64,000 nucleotides of DNA from CAVVIG01 sp050249955 (GCA_050249955.1 JBFWPN010000004.1:310001-374000), one strand, 5' to 3'. Shown: positions 34,627 through 43,816, counted from the stretch's first letter. The notes: generated by a model not told the origin, from the letters alone. Made by a program: numbers and translations.

Positions 34627-34754
34627 ACGGTCTTCCTGGACGCGCCGCCCTTCGGCTTCTTCCTGGGGGCCAGGTCCTTGATCGGCCTGGCGGTGCGGAC
34701 CAGGGTGATGCTGTTGGTGCGGGCGCCGGGGCTGTGAGGCTTGGCGGGGGCCAT
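34623..34754 (-). CDS. 43-residue Lys/Arg-rich basic protein
   Basis: A small open frame: ATG at 34754 (minus strand), stop at 34623, preceded by AAAGGA four bases before the ATG. All but one codon ends in G or C, as expected of real genes here. The protein is strongly basic (Lys and Arg about one quarter), with no Cys and no hydrophobic core. It contains GARTNSITLVRTARP and ends KKPKGGASRKTV. It is probably disordered and nucleic-acid-binding. The spacing of ART, GG and RK groups is loosely like an H3 histone tail. It is convergent with, and overlaps the stop of, a SET methyltransferase gene, which makes it a candidate substrate. That link is inference. Confidence 0.5.
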   Translation of the reverse strand: MAPAKPHSPGARTNSITLVRTARPIKDLAPRKKPKGGASRKTV

Positions 34755-34877
34755 GGGGTCCTTTCGGTGAGGTGCCTGCGCGCGATTCTACACCTGGCGG
34801 GCGCGCGACCCGGTGGACCACTCCCGACAGGCTTGTTGGTGTCTGGGGGACGGGGCCCGCCCGCGCGCGGCCTGCAC

Positions 34878-34883
34878 TATCAT
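34878..34883 (+). promoter_or_regulatory. -10-like TATCAT, probable leaderless start
   Basis: TATCAT lies 7 bases before ATG 34891 of the amidase gene, with no ribosome binding site between. It supports that ATG over upstream in-frame codons. Confidence 0.4.
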
Positions 34884-34890
34884 CGACGCC

Positions 34891-36582
34891 ATGACGCGAG
34901 CCGCCCTCGCCGCCACCTTACTGCTTGGAGTCCTTTCGTTGAGCACCCACGGGCAGGGCGTTCCGTTCTCCATCGTCGAGACCAGTCTCGCGGACATGCG
35001 CGCCGCCCTCGACGCGAAGCGCACCACATCGGTCGAACTGGTCCAGCAGTCGCTGGCCCGCATCGCGACCTATGAAGACCTGCTGCATGCGGCGCTGCAC
35101 GTGAACCGGCGTGCGCTGGAGGAGGCGCGCGAGCGGGACCGTGAACGCGCGTCCGGCCGCGTCCGCGGACCGCTGCACGGCATCCCGGTGGCCGTGAAGG
35201 ACAACATCCACACCACCGACATGCCGACCACGGGTGGAGCCCTGGCCTTCACCGGCTACGTGCCGCCGTACGAGGCCACGCTCGTGACCAACCTCAAGGC
35301 GGCTGGCGCGATCATCATCGCGAAGACCGGCATGACCGAACTGGCGAACTGGGTGGCGGGCGACCCCACGCCGATGCCGGCGAACTACAACGCGGTGGGT
35401 GGCTACGGGTTCAATCCGTACGACCCGCGGCGCGACCCGCGGCCCGACGCCGACGGGCGCCCTGTGCTGTCCACGGGCGGATCGAGCTCCGGAATCGGCA
35501 CGGCGACCAGCTTCTGGGCGGCGAACGTTGGGACCGAAACCTCCGGATCCATCCTGAGCCCGGCCAACCAGAACATGCTGGTCGGCATCAAGCCCACCGT
35601 CGGCCGCATCAGCCGCTACGGCGTCATCCCGATTACGGCCGACCAGGACACGCCAGGCCCCATGGCACGGACGGTGCGCGACGCGGCCATCATGCTCGGG
35701 GCCCTCGAAGGCGGGGCGCCCGACCCGCATGATGCCGCCACCCGCCTCTGCGCGCCTCCTCCAGGACGCGACTACACGCGCTTCCTCGAGGACGATGCCC
35801 TGAGGGGAGCGCGGATCGGGATTCCACGCGCGTTCTACTACGACCCCGTGACGCCGCCTGGTGCGGATCGCCCACGCGGGGGCCTCACCGCGGCGCAGCG
35901 TGACCTGATGGCGGACGCCATCGGCGTCCTGCGTCGCCTGGGCGCGATCATCGTCGACCCGGCGGACATCCCGAGCGTGGTCGACCCCACACCGGCCGAC
36001 AACCTGCTGCACTGGAGCATCTGCGGCGCCGAGCGGAGCGGGCAGGACGGGGGATGCTCGATCGTGTTCAAGTACGGCATGAAGCGCGACTTCGCGGCGT
36101 GGCTCGCGACGCTCGGACCGTCGGCCCCGGTGCCGTCGCTGACCGCCCTCCGCGAGTGGAACCGCCAGCATGTTGCGGCTGGCGCCATCAAGTACGGGCA
36201 GTCGCTCCTCGACAGCTCCGACGAGATCGACCTGGTGACGGATCGTGCACGCTACGAGGCCGACCGGGCTCGCGACCTGCGCCTCACGGCGGCGCACGGT
36301 ATCGACGAGGTGATGCGTGCGGAGCGGCTCGACGCGCTGCTGTTCCCGGGTGGCACAGGAGCCTCGCTCGCCGCCCGGCCCGGTTACCCGACCGTGATCG
36401 TCCCGTTCGGGTTCGTCCCCAACGCCCCCACCCCGTCGCTGCCGGATGGATTCGTCGCCAGGCCCGCGCCCTTCGGGGTGAGCTTCACCGGCATGGCCTG
36501 CAGCGAACCACGCCTGCTCGCGCTGGCCTACGCGTTCGAGCAGGCCACGCGCCGCCGCGTGCCGCCGCCGGCACTTCCGTAG
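34891..36582 (+). CDS. Exported amidase-signature hydrolase
   Basis: A 563-residue amidase with an N-terminal signal peptide (about residues 1-22). The Ser-cisSer-Lys triad is visible: Lys103 in PVAVKDNIHT, the Ser-rich STGGSSSGIGTATS loop (about 194-207) and the nucleophile Ser in GTETSGSILSPA (about 214-225). The family hydrolyses amides, including Glu-tRNA amidotransferase A, fatty-acid amide and peptide amidases. Export argues for an extracellular amide. It is transcribed alone. A 177-base gap without recognisable features separates it from the biosynthetic operon that follows. Confidence 0.85.
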   Translation: MTRAALAATLLLGVLSLSTHGQGVPFSIVETSLADMRAALDAKRTTSVELVQQSLARIATYEDLLHAALHVNRRALEEARERDRERASGRVRGPLHGIPVAVKDNIHTTDMPTTGGALAFTGYVPPYEATLVTNLKAAGAIIIAKTGMTELANWVAGDPTPMPANYNAVGGYGFNPYDPRRDPRPDADGRPVLSTGGSSSGIGTATSFWAANVGTETSGSILSPANQNMLVGIKPTVGRISRYGVIPITADQDTPGPMARTVRDAAIMLGALEGGAPDPHDAATRLCAPPPGRDYTRFLEDDALRGARIGIPRAFYYDPVTPPGADRPRGGLTAAQRDLMADAIGVLRRLGAIIVDPADIPSVVDPTPADNLLHWSICGAERSGQDGGCSIVFKYGMKRDFAAWLATLGPSAPVPSLTALREWNRQHVAAGAIKYGQSLLDSSDEIDLVTDRARYEADRARDLRLTAAHGIDEVMRAERLDALLFPGGTGASLAARPGYPTVIVPFGFVPNAPTPSLPDGFVARPAPFGVSFTGMACSEPRLLALAYAFEQATRRRVPPPALP

Positions 36583-36759
36583 CGCCCGCGGCGTCTGGCG
36601 CCACCTCGCCAACCCCAGGCACGGTGGTCAGTCCCCTTCAGGCGCGTTCGCCCGAGGCCCGGCCGGCGTTTCCCCTCATGACAGCACCGGACCCTGCGTG
36701 ATCCAGTTTTCCTCCAGGTCACGCTTACACCACTGCGGCCGTTCATTCTTCCATCCACG

Positions 36760-37755
36760 ATGCAGCCAGCAACACGGCGAACGGCGGACCCGACGTCCGC
36801 GCGCACAATCTTCATGTTCCCAGGGCAGAGTTCGGCCGACCCGGCCATGATCGCGCGTGCACGCACGCTTGGCCCGGCGGCCGAGCAGGTGCTGGCCGAC
36901 GCGGCCGCGGTGCTCGGTGAGGCCGGAGTCGCGCGCTACGCGGGCGCGGACCAGCTACCGCTCGAGACGAACCGCGACGTCCAGATCTCGGTGTTCCTCG
37001 GCACGCAGATGCACCTGCGTGCACTGCAGGCTGCCGGCATCGAGGCGCAGTGTTCGCTCGGGCTCAGCCTCGGCGAATACAGCCACCTCGTCCACATCGG
37101 CGCGCTGGACTTCGCCGACGCCTTGCGACTGGTGGCCGAGCGGGGCGCTGCCTACGACCAGTCGGCACACGGTGTGATGGTGGCGGTGCTCGGTGCGACC
37201 GGCGACGAAGTGGCCGAGGCCGTCGACCGTGCCCGCACCTGCGGTGTGGTGGTCATCAGCAACTACAACGCACCAACCCAGCACGTCATTGCTGGCGAGC
37301 GGGCGGCGGTCGAGGCCGCGGCCGCATGGCTCGAAGAGGAGACCGGTGCGAGCACGGTCGAGACCGAATCGCGGGTGCCCATGCACTCGCCGCTGCTGGC
37401 GTCGGTGGCCGACCGGTTCCGGCCGGTCCTGGCGCAGGCGCCCTGGCGGCCCGCGCGGCTGCCGTACCTCCCCAACGTCTCTGCCGCGCCCATCGACCGG
37501 CCGGATCCGGCGCACTTCGTCGAGCGTCTCACCGCACACGTCACGGCACCGGTCCGGTGGCGCGAGTCGATCGAGCGGCTCGCGGCAGACCATCCCTCGG
37601 CGTGCTTCGTGGAGGTCGGCCCTGGGAGTGTGTTATTCAACATGCTTTCGCGCCGGTGGCTGGACGTACGGCGCGAGCGGACCGATAACCGTGACGTTGC
37701 GACGCTCGGACCGGGACTTGACGCCGTGGTGAGGAGCATTCGTGTCGAATCGTGA
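36760..37755 (+). CDS. Malonyl-CoA:ACP acyltransferase (first gene of biosynthetic operon)
   Basis: A 331-residue acyltransferase of the FabD family. FPGQSS at residues 20-25, the nucleophile Ser103 in GLSLGEYSHL (Leu replaces the usual His before Ser), Arg128 in AERG (the carboxylate-binding Arg expected for malonyl selectivity) and the catalytic His209 in VPMHSP are all present. It would load malonyl units onto the cluster's ACP. It heads a 13-gene operon with gaps of at most 50 bases, most of them overlapping or nearly so. The next gene overlaps its end by 14 bases. Confidence 0.85.
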   Translation: MQPATRRTADPTSARTIFMFPGQSSADPAMIARARTLGPAAEQVLADAAAVLGEAGVARYAGADQLPLETNRDVQISVFLGTQMHLRALQAAGIEAQCSLGLSLGEYSHLVHIGALDFADALRLVAERGAAYDQSAHGVMVAVLGATGDEVAEAVDRARTCGVVVISNYNAPTQHVIAGERAAVEAAAAWLEEETGASTVETESRVPMHSPLLASVADRFRPVLAQAPWRPARLPYLPNVSAAPIDRPDPAHFVERLTAHVTAPVRWRESIERLAADHPSACFVEVGPGSVLFNMLSRRWLDVRRERTDNRDVATLGPGLDAVVRSIRVES

Positions 37756-38275
37756 ATGGCTGGAGGCCGCGGTCCACAGGATCCGGCGGCATCCGCTGCT
37801 CCCGGTCGGCACGGGGACGCCGGTGCAGATCGGGCAGGACGGTCTCGAGCGGCTCCTGCCGCATCGCCCGCCGATGCTCCTGGTCGACAGCATCGAGGCG
37901 GTGGACGCCTCCGCTGGCCTGGTGCGGGGCACGCGCACGCTGCGGGCCGCCGACCTCGGGTTCAGCGGGCACTTTCCGGACGACCCGATCTATCCAGGCG
38001 TGCTGCTCATCGAGACCATGGGCCAGCTTGGGATTACCCTGCTGCATTTCACGGGGCGGCAGACCACCGAGGTGCCACCCGGGACGGTGCCGCCGCGCGT
38101 GCGGGCCACGCATGTCCATCACGCGACGTTCCTGGCGCCGGCGCGTCCGGGGGACACGCTCACGCTGCACGCGGCGGTGGTGGACCACAGCTTCACGATG
38201 ATCGCGGCCGGCCAGGTTTACAGGGGCGACACACTCGTCGCCAATGCTGTTGCAGAGGTGTATGTCGATGAGTAG
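37742..38275 (+). CDS. FabZ-like 3-hydroxyacyl-ACP dehydratase
   Basis: A 177-residue hotdog-fold dehydratase starting at GTG 37742. HRPPMLLVD at residues 41-49, the catalytic His77 in SGHFPDDPIYPG and Glu91 in LLIETMGQLG match FabZ. It should remove water from 3-hydroxyacyl-ACP during elongation. The product is a single domain of normal length with a 25-residue N-terminal extension. It overlaps both neighbouring genes, indicating strict co-translation. A second copy is not present, so the same enzyme must serve every cycle. Confidence 0.9.
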   Translation: MSNREWLEAAVHRIRRHPLLPVGTGTPVQIGQDGLERLLPHRPPMLLVDSIEAVDASAGLVRGTRTLRAADLGFSGHFPDDPIYPGVLLIETMGQLGITLLHFTGRQTTEVPPGTVPPRVRATHVHHATFLAPARPGDTLTLHAAVVDHSFTMIAAGQVYRGDTLVANAVAEVYVDE

Positions 38276-39545
38276 GCGCGTGGCCATCACGGGGATGAGC
38301 ATCAACACGCCGATCGGGGACACGCTCGATGGGTTCCTCGAGGCGCTGATGGCGGGACGGTCGGCCGTCTCGCACTGGAAGGCCTTTCCGACCGACCGGG
38401 TCTACAGCAAGGTGGGGGCGGACCTCTCTGACTACAGCATTCCCGATGCGGTGGCCGCGCTCGACGGGCGCATTCCCGCGGATGTGTTCAGGCGCCTGCG
38501 CAAGCTGACGCAGCGCGAGGCCTGGACCACCCGCCACTCCATGCTGCTGGCGGTGAAGGCGTGGCTCGATGCGGGGCTCTTCGAGCACACCTGCGACGAG
38601 GACCGCCTGGCGGTGATCGTGGCCGGGCACAACCTGAACGCGCTGTACCAGTTCGACAGCCGCACCCGTTTCGAGGAGGAGCCGGACTTCATCGACGGCA
38701 TGACCTCGCTCTATTCACTCGACACCGACCACGCTGGCTGCGTGTCGGAGGTGCTGCAGGCGCGCGGACCCATCTACACGATGGGGGCGGCGTGTGCGAG
38801 CGGCAACCTCACCCTGCGGGCCGGGATCGACGAGATCCGCCACCACGGCGCGCAGGCGGCGCTCGTCATTGGCGCCGTCCTCGAGTTCGCGCCGATCGAC
38901 GTGCACGCCATGTCGGTCATGGGCGCCATCACGTACCAGAGCTTCAACGACGAGCCGACACGCGCCAGCCGGCCGTACGACACCCGGCGTGAAGGCTTCG
39001 TACCCGCGCACGGCGGGGCGGCGCTGGTGCTCGAAGACTTCGAGGCCGCGAAGGCCCGGGGCGCACGCATCTACGCCGAGGTGCTCGGCGCGGCTGCCAA
39101 CTCGGACGGCAACCACCTGCCGCAGCCCTCGCAGGAAGGGCAGCGGCGCGTCATGACGCGGCTCCTGGCCGAAACCGGCGTCCGCCCGCACGAAGTGGAC
39201 TACATCAACGCGCACGCCACGTCGACACCGCTGGGCGACCTCACCGAGCTGCGGTCGATCAAGGACGTGTTCGGTGACCATGCCTACCGGCTGAAGATCA
39301 ACGCGCCCAAGTCCATGCTGGGACACACCTGCTGGGCCGCGCCTACCGTGGAAACGGTGGCGGCGATTCTCCAGATGCGCGCCGGGCGGCTTCACCGCTC
39401 GATCAACATCGACGAACTGGATCCCGAGGTCGACCTCGACGTGTGCCGGGAGGGACCGGTGAACCACGAGGTCCGAACCTTCCTGAAGAACTCGTTCGGC
39501 TTTGGCGGCATCAACTGCGTGAGCCTCTTCCGGAGGGTGGACTGA
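38262..39545 (+). CDS. Beta-ketoacyl-ACP synthase with intact Cys-His-His
   Basis: A 427-residue stand-alone ketosynthase. The catalytic residues are complete: Cys178 in GAACASGN, His318 in NAHATSTPLGD and His355 in KSMLGHTCWAAP. The REGFVPAHGG and NSDGNHLPQPS segments resemble ketosynthases found in HMG-CoA-synthase cassettes of bacillaene/curacin type. Those characterised examples have Ser in place of the active Cys and only decarboxylate malonyl-ACP. This one keeps Cys and can be expected to condense. ATG 38262 is preferred, with AGAGG five bases upstream. It is the only ketosynthase in the operon. Confidence 0.85.
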   Translation: MSMSRRVAITGMSINTPIGDTLDGFLEALMAGRSAVSHWKAFPTDRVYSKVGADLSDYSIPDAVAALDGRIPADVFRRLRKLTQREAWTTRHSMLLAVKAWLDAGLFEHTCDEDRLAVIVAGHNLNALYQFDSRTRFEEEPDFIDGMTSLYSLDTDHAGCVSEVLQARGPIYTMGAACASGNLTLRAGIDEIRHHGAQAALVIGAVLEFAPIDVHAMSVMGAITYQSFNDEPTRASRPYDTRREGFVPAHGGAALVLEDFEAAKARGARIYAEVLGAAANSDGNHLPQPSQEGQRRVMTRLLAETGVRPHEVDYINAHATSTPLGDLTELRSIKDVFGDHAYRLKINAPKSMLGHTCWAAPTVETVAAILQMRAGRLHRSINIDELDPEVDLDVCREGPVNHEVRTFLKNSFGFGGINCVSLFRRVD

Positions 39546-40303
39546 TGGACGCACGCGAGCGACGCGTGATGTTCGTCACCGGCGGTTCACGCGGCATCGG
39601 CGCGGGCATCGTGCTCGGTGCGGCCGAGGCTGGCTGGGACGTCGCCTTCACCTATCGCACCCGCCAGGCCGAGGCCGAGGCGGTGGTGGCTCGCGCCTCC
39701 GCCCGGTGCCCTGGTGCAAAGTGCCAGGCGTTCCGCCTCGACGTGCGCGATTCGGTCGACGTCGAGCGGGCCGCAGACGAGGTGCTGGCTGCCTTCGGCA
39801 CGGTGCACGCCGTCGTGGCGAACGCCGCGGTCACGCACGCCGGTCTCGCGTTCTCCACCAGCGACGATGACTGGCGGACGGTGATCGACACGAACCTCAC
39901 GGGCTCGTTCTACGTCGTCCGCCAGTTCCTGCCGGAGCTGCTCGCCAACCGCTTCGGCCGGTTGATCTTCATCTCGTCCATCGCGGCGAAGGGCATGGCC
40001 GGCGATGCGGCCTACTGCGCGAGCAAGGCCGGGATGCTGGGACTGTCGGCCTCGCTGGCGAAGGAGTACGGTCGCAAGGGCATCACCAGCAACGCGCTGC
40101 TCCTGAGCCTGTTCGAGACCGAGATGACCGACGCCGAACTCGGCGCGGACAAGCGGGCGTTCTACGAGCAGCACTGTCCGGTCGGGCGCATCGGCCAGGT
40201 GTCGGACGTCGCCGCGGCGGTCCTCTACCTGGCGGGCGAGGGCGGCGGCTTCGTCAACGGGCAGGAGATCGGCGTCACCGGCGGTCTCGACTGGTTTCAC
40301 TGA
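39545..40303 (+). CDS. FabG-like 3-oxoacyl-ACP reductase
   Basis: A 252-residue short-chain dehydrogenase. NADPH-binding GGSRGIG (residues about 12-18), NAAV, catalytic Ser in FISSIAAKGMAG, and the YxxxK motif AAYCASKAG are all present. The C terminus reads GEGGGFVNGQEIGVTGGLDW, as in FabG. It would reduce the 3-keto group made by the ketosynthase. The start shares one base with the upstream stop (TGATG). With the dehydratase and FabL-like reductases it completes a fatty-acid-style cycle. Confidence 0.9.
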   Translation: MDARERRVMFVTGGSRGIGAGIVLGAAEAGWDVAFTYRTRQAEAEAVVARASARCPGAKCQAFRLDVRDSVDVERAADEVLAAFGTVHAVVANAAVTHAGLAFSTSDDDWRTVIDTNLTGSFYVVRQFLPELLANRFGRLIFISSIAAKGMAGDAAYCASKAGMLGLSASLAKEYGRKGITSNALLLSLFETEMTDAELGADKRAFYEQHCPVGRIGQVSDVAAAVLYLAGEGGGFVNGQEIGVTGGLDWFH

Positions 40304-40315
40304 GCCGTCCACGCC

Positions 40316-41554
40316 ATGTCGCACCAGCCTCCAGTTGGAATCGAGAAGATAGGGGTCTACCCCTGCGCACTGTCGATGTCCATTGCAGACATCTGTGCCG
40401 CGCGCGGGCTCGACGCGCACAACTTCGTCGGACGCCTGTTCTGCGAGGAACGGTCGGTCGTCGGTCCCTTCGAGGACGTGGTCACGCTCGCCGTGAACGC
40501 CGCGCGGCCGGTGCTGACCGACGAGGACCGGCGTGATATCCGCCTGCTGATTGTCGGCACCGAGTCGGCGCCGGATCAGGAGAAGCCGATCAGTTCCTGG
40601 GTGCACCGCTACCTGGGGCTCGACCCTCGCTGCCGCAACTTCGAGATCAAGCACGCGTGCTATGGCGCCACCGCCGGGGTGCAGATGGCCACCGCCTGGC
40701 TCGCCTCTGAAATGGACCCTGGTGCGAAGGCGCTCGTCATCAACGCGGATCATGCGCTCATCGGCCTCGACGGCGTCCAGGAGCCGGTCCTCGGGGCGGG
40801 AGCGGCTGCGGTCCTGCTGTCTGCCACTCCGCGCCTCGTGCGCTACGAGGTCGGGTGGAACGGCGTCCACGCGCACGAAGTGGCCGACATCTTCAGGCCG
40901 GCGCCGGGCGTGGAAACCGGCGACGCCGACGAGAGCCTCATGTCGTACCTCGATGGGGTGGAGGCCACCTACCAGGCCTACGTCGAACGTGTGGGTGCAC
41001 CGATCGACTTCGATGCCTTCTTCGCGGCCCACGTCTACCATGTGCCCTTCGGCGGCCTCGCGCAGCGCGCGCACTTCCGGCTGGCCAGGACGGTCATGCC
41101 GCTCTCGAAGGCCGAGGTCGAGGCGCACTGGGCCCGCAAGTCCGCCCCGTCGCTCACCTTCAATCGCCGCATGGGTGGCGTCTACGGCGCGGCCACCTTC
41201 GTTGCGCTGGCAGGGCTGATCGACCAGAAGACCGACCTCCGGGCCGACGACCGGATCGGCATCTATGCCTACGGGTCGGGCTCATGCGCCGAGTTCTACA
41301 GCGCGCGCGTGTGCGAGGGGGCACGCGAGGTGGTTGCGGCCGCTGGCATCCCAGGCAGGCTCGACGCACGTAGACGGTTGACGATGGCCGAGTACGAGGC
41401 TTGCGAGCGGGAACTGCTCGCCGCCACGTGCGCCGCGGACTACACGCCACCCGCCGACCTGTTGCCGGGACTCTGGGAACAGCACTATGCGGGCCAGGAC
41501 CGCCTGGTGTTCAAGGGCACTCACCGTTACTTCCGGGAGTACGCATGGAGCTGA
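40316..41554 (+). CDS. HMG-CoA synthase homologue (beta-branching)
   Basis: A 412-residue enzyme of the HMGS family. The catalytic triad lines up with bacterial HMGS: Glu83 in GTESAPDQEK, Cys115 in IKHACYGAT and His242 in YHVPFGGL. A GSGSCAEFYS segment is conserved near residue 330. In polyketide pathways such enzymes (PksG type) add acetyl-ACP to a beta-keto thioester to set up a carbon branch. The immediate neighbours are PksH-like and PksI-like crotonases and an ACP, which points to this role rather than the mevalonate pathway. No mevalonate gene is near. Confidence 0.9.
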   Translation: MSHQPPVGIEKIGVYPCALSMSIADICAARGLDAHNFVGRLFCEERSVVGPFEDVVTLAVNAARPVLTDEDRRDIRLLIVGTESAPDQEKPISSWVHRYLGLDPRCRNFEIKHACYGATAGVQMATAWLASEMDPGAKALVINADHALIGLDGVQEPVLGAGAAAVLLSATPRLVRYEVGWNGVHAHEVADIFRPAPGVETGDADESLMSYLDGVEATYQAYVERVGAPIDFDAFFAAHVYHVPFGGLAQRAHFRLARTVMPLSKAEVEAHWARKSAPSLTFNRRMGGVYGAATFVALAGLIDQKTDLRADDRIGIYAYGSGSCAEFYSARVCEGAREVVAAAGIPGRLDARRRLTMAEYEACERELLAATCAADYTPPADLLPGLWEQHYAGQDRLVFKGTHRYFREYAWS

Positions 41555-42252
41555 CGGACGCTTCCATCGTGCGTCTGCCGATGAAGCTGACGCCTGACAC
41601 CGTGGCAGTCCTGCGCGACGCGATCGATCGCGCCTGCACGGGGCCGTCGGCCGTGGTCGTCCTCGTCGGCGCCAGCGCCGACACGTTCTGCACCGGGCTT
41701 GCGGTGGACGATGGCGGTCCGGTGGAGACCGAGCCATTTGCGGCCATCCTCTTGGCGCTGTCGGACGCGCCCAAGCCGACCCTGGCCCTGGTGGACGGGC
41801 GGGCGATCGGCGGCGGGTTCGGGATGGCGTGCGCGTGCGACTGGTTCATGGCCACCGAACGGGCGACCTTCGGCCTGCCCGAACTGCTCTGGGGCATCCT
41901 CCCGGCGATGATCTGGCCCGCCGTCTGTGGTCGCCTGGGCGCGAACACCGCCCGCCGGTGGACCCTCACCGCCCACACGCGCACGGCACGAGAGGCGTTC
42001 GAGGCCGGCGCCGTTGACGAACTGGTTCCCGCCGAGCGGGCGGACGCCGCGGTCACCCGGGCCGTACGATTCCTGCGCCGGCTGGAGCCGGTCGCCACCC
42101 GGGAACTGCGGCGCTGGACGCGCGATGCGCAGGACGGCCCGCTCGGGGAAGTACTCGCCAGGGGGGCGGCGCTCACCCGTCGCATGGCGGCGACGCCGGT
42201 GGTCCAGGCACGCGTGGCAGCGTTCAACAGCGGAGGCACGCCGTGGGAGTGA
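41545..42252 (+). CDS. PksH-like enoyl-CoA hydratase (ECH1, dehydration step)
   Basis: A 235-residue crotonase-fold enzyme. It overlaps the end of the HMGS gene by 10 bases. The sequence from GRAIGGGFGMACACDWFMAT through FGLPELLWGILPAMIWP follows PksH, which dehydrates the HMG-like intermediate on ACP. The oxyanion-hole Gly-Gly-Gly region is present. The two crotonases are only distantly alike, as expected for the ECH1/ECH2 pair. Assignment as ECH1 rests on motif resemblance and on the order HMGS-ECH1-ECH2. Confidence 0.85.
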   Translation: MELTDASIVRLPMKLTPDTVAVLRDAIDRACTGPSAVVVLVGASADTFCTGLAVDDGGPVETEPFAAILLALSDAPKPTLALVDGRAIGGGFGMACACDWFMATERATFGLPELLWGILPAMIWPAVCGRLGANTARRWTLTAHTRTAREAFEAGAVDELVPAERADAAVTRAVRFLRRLEPVATRELRRWTRDAQDGPLGEVLARGAALTRRMAATPVVQARVAAFNSGGTPWE

Positions 42253-42995
42253 CTACGCCGGTGGTCACGACCCGGATCGACGATCGCGGCATCGCCCTTG
42301 TCGCCATGGACGATCAGCCGGCGTCGAACGCGCTCGGTGAGCGCATGGTACACGAACTGGTCGCGGCGTTCGACGACGCGGGCACCCGTCCAGACGTGCG
42401 TGCCGTGGTGCTCGTCGGTGAGGGCCCCACGTTCTCGGCCGGTGCCCCGGTCGACCTGCTGCTCCGGCTCGTCAGGGGCGAACTCGAACCCTCGGACATC
42501 ACGCTGCCGCGCGCCCTGCTCGGGTGCCCGGTGCCGGTGATTGCGGCCGTGGAAGGCCATGCGGTGGGCGGCGGCTTTGCCCTCGCCCTTGCAGCCGACA
42601 TCATCGTCCTGGCTCGCGAGAGCCGCTACGGCTTCAGCTTCATGAACCTGGGCTTCACGCCCGGCATGGGCACGACGCGCCTGTGCGAGCACGCGCTGTC
42701 ACCCGCGATCGCCCACGAACTGCTCTACACCGGCGAACTGCGCCGGGGCGAACACTTCGCCGGTGCGGGTGGCCTCAATCACATCGTGGCGCTGCACGCC
42801 GTGAGGGACAGGGCCATGGACATTGCCGCACGGATTGCGGAGAAGCCGCGACCGGCGCTCGAACTCCTGAAGCGGACGCTGTCGCTGCCACGGCGGACCG
42901 CGTTCGAGGAGGCGCTCGCCGCCGAGTCGCGGATGCACGAGATCACCATGCGCGCGCCCGGCGTCGAGGCGCGGATTGAGGCGGAGTACACGTGA
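42243..42995 (+). CDS. PksI-like enoyl-CoA hydratase (ECH2, decarboxylation step)
   Basis: A 250-residue crotonase. The pattern FSAGAPVDLLLRL, CPVPVIAAVEGHAVGGGFALAL, and especially YGFSFMNLGFTPGMGTT is characteristic of the PksI/CurF-type decarboxylases that turn the glutaconyl branch into a methyl or methylene. A His in the EGHAVGGG loop is conserved. The GTG start overlaps the end of ECH1. With HMGS, ECH1 and the ACP it completes the beta-branching set. Confidence 0.85.
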   Translation: MGVTTPVVTTRIDDRGIALVAMDDQPASNALGERMVHELVAAFDDAGTRPDVRAVVLVGEGPTFSAGAPVDLLLRLVRGELEPSDITLPRALLGCPVPVIAAVEGHAVGGGFALALAADIIVLARESRYGFSFMNLGFTPGMGTTRLCEHALSPAIAHELLYTGELRRGEHFAGAGGLNHIVALHAVRDRAMDIAARIAEKPRPALELLKRTLSLPRRTAFEEALAAESRMHEITMRAPGVEARIEAEYT

Positions 42996-43816
42996 CACCG
43001 ATGTGGCACGACTACACGGGACGGGCCGTCCTGGTGACAGGCGGCACGCGCGGCATCGGGCTGGCCACCGGCCTGGCGTTCGGCCGCCGCGGCGCGGACG
43101 TCATCCTTACGCACAAGTGGGGCTCAGCGGACGAAGAGGCCATCCGCAAGGCCTTTGCGGACGCCGGGGCGCCGCCCCCCTCCATTGTCGAGTCCGATGC
43201 CTCGCAGCAGGAGGACGTGGACGCGGTGCTCGAGCGCATCCGGCAGACCCACGGCCGGCTCGATGCGTTCGTCTCGAACGTGGCATTCGCCGCGCTGGTG
43301 CGCTCGGTCGACGACTATGCCAGGCGTTCGCTCGGCACCAGCATCGACTACTCGGCGTGGCCGCTCGTGGCGCACACGCTGGCGGCCCGCCGCATCCTCG
43401 GCCGCGCACCCCGCTACGTCGTCGGCCTGTCCTCCTGCGGTGCCGAGACCCTGCACGTGAACTACGACTTCGTGGCCGCATCCAAGGCGGTGCTCGAGAC
43501 CCTGTGCCGCTACCTGCACTACCGGCTCCGGGAGGAGGACACCCGGGTGAACGTGGTCCGCACGCGGTTCGTCGCCACCGAGTCGCTGGCGGCCACCTTC
43601 GGCGAGGCGTTCGAGCCGTTCGTCCGCCGCATCGAGCCGGACGTCTTCAGCGAGCCGGAGGAAGTGGGCGAGGCGACCTTCGCCGTCTGCTCCGGGCTCT
43701 TCGACGCCCTCGGCGGACAGGTGCTGACGGTCGATCGCGGCGCCGGATCGTACGAGAACTTCAGCCGACTGTTCGTGGAACGTGAACGTCATCCCCTCAA
43801 AGAGGAGTCCCGATAG
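42992..43816 (+). CDS. FabL-like SDR, probable enoyl-ACP reductase (copy 1)
   Basis: A 274-residue short-chain reductase. The N-terminal GGTRGIGLATG and HKWGS segment precede a catalytic Y-x6-K (NYDFVAASKA) instead of YxxxK, as in FabI/FabL enoyl reductases. The ending QVLTVDRGAGS is of the same type. It likely reduces trans-enoyl-ACP or the branch intermediate. It starts at GTG 42992, overlapping the previous stop (GTGA), and is a paralogue of the gene at 44079. The two are clearly homologous but diverged, consistent with distinct substrates. Confidence 0.75.
   Translation: MTPMWHDYTGRAVLVTGGTRGIGLATGLAFGRRGADVILTHKWGSADEEAIRKAFADAGAPPPSIVESDASQQEDVDAVLERIRQTHGRLDAFVSNVAFAALVRSVDDYARRSLGTSIDYSAWPLVAHTLAARRILGRAPRYVVGLSSCGAETLHVNYDFVAASKAVLETLCRYLHYRLREEDTRVNVVRTRFVATESLAATFGEAFEPFVRRIEPDVFSEPEEVGEATFAVCSGLFDALGGQVLTVDRGAGSYENFSRLFVERERHPLKEESR

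Noticed and set aside
40316..41554. HMGS as a mevalonate-pathway enzyme
   Set aside because: No HMG-CoA reductase or mevalonate kinase is nearby, and the neighbours are the crotonase pair typical of polyketide beta-branching.
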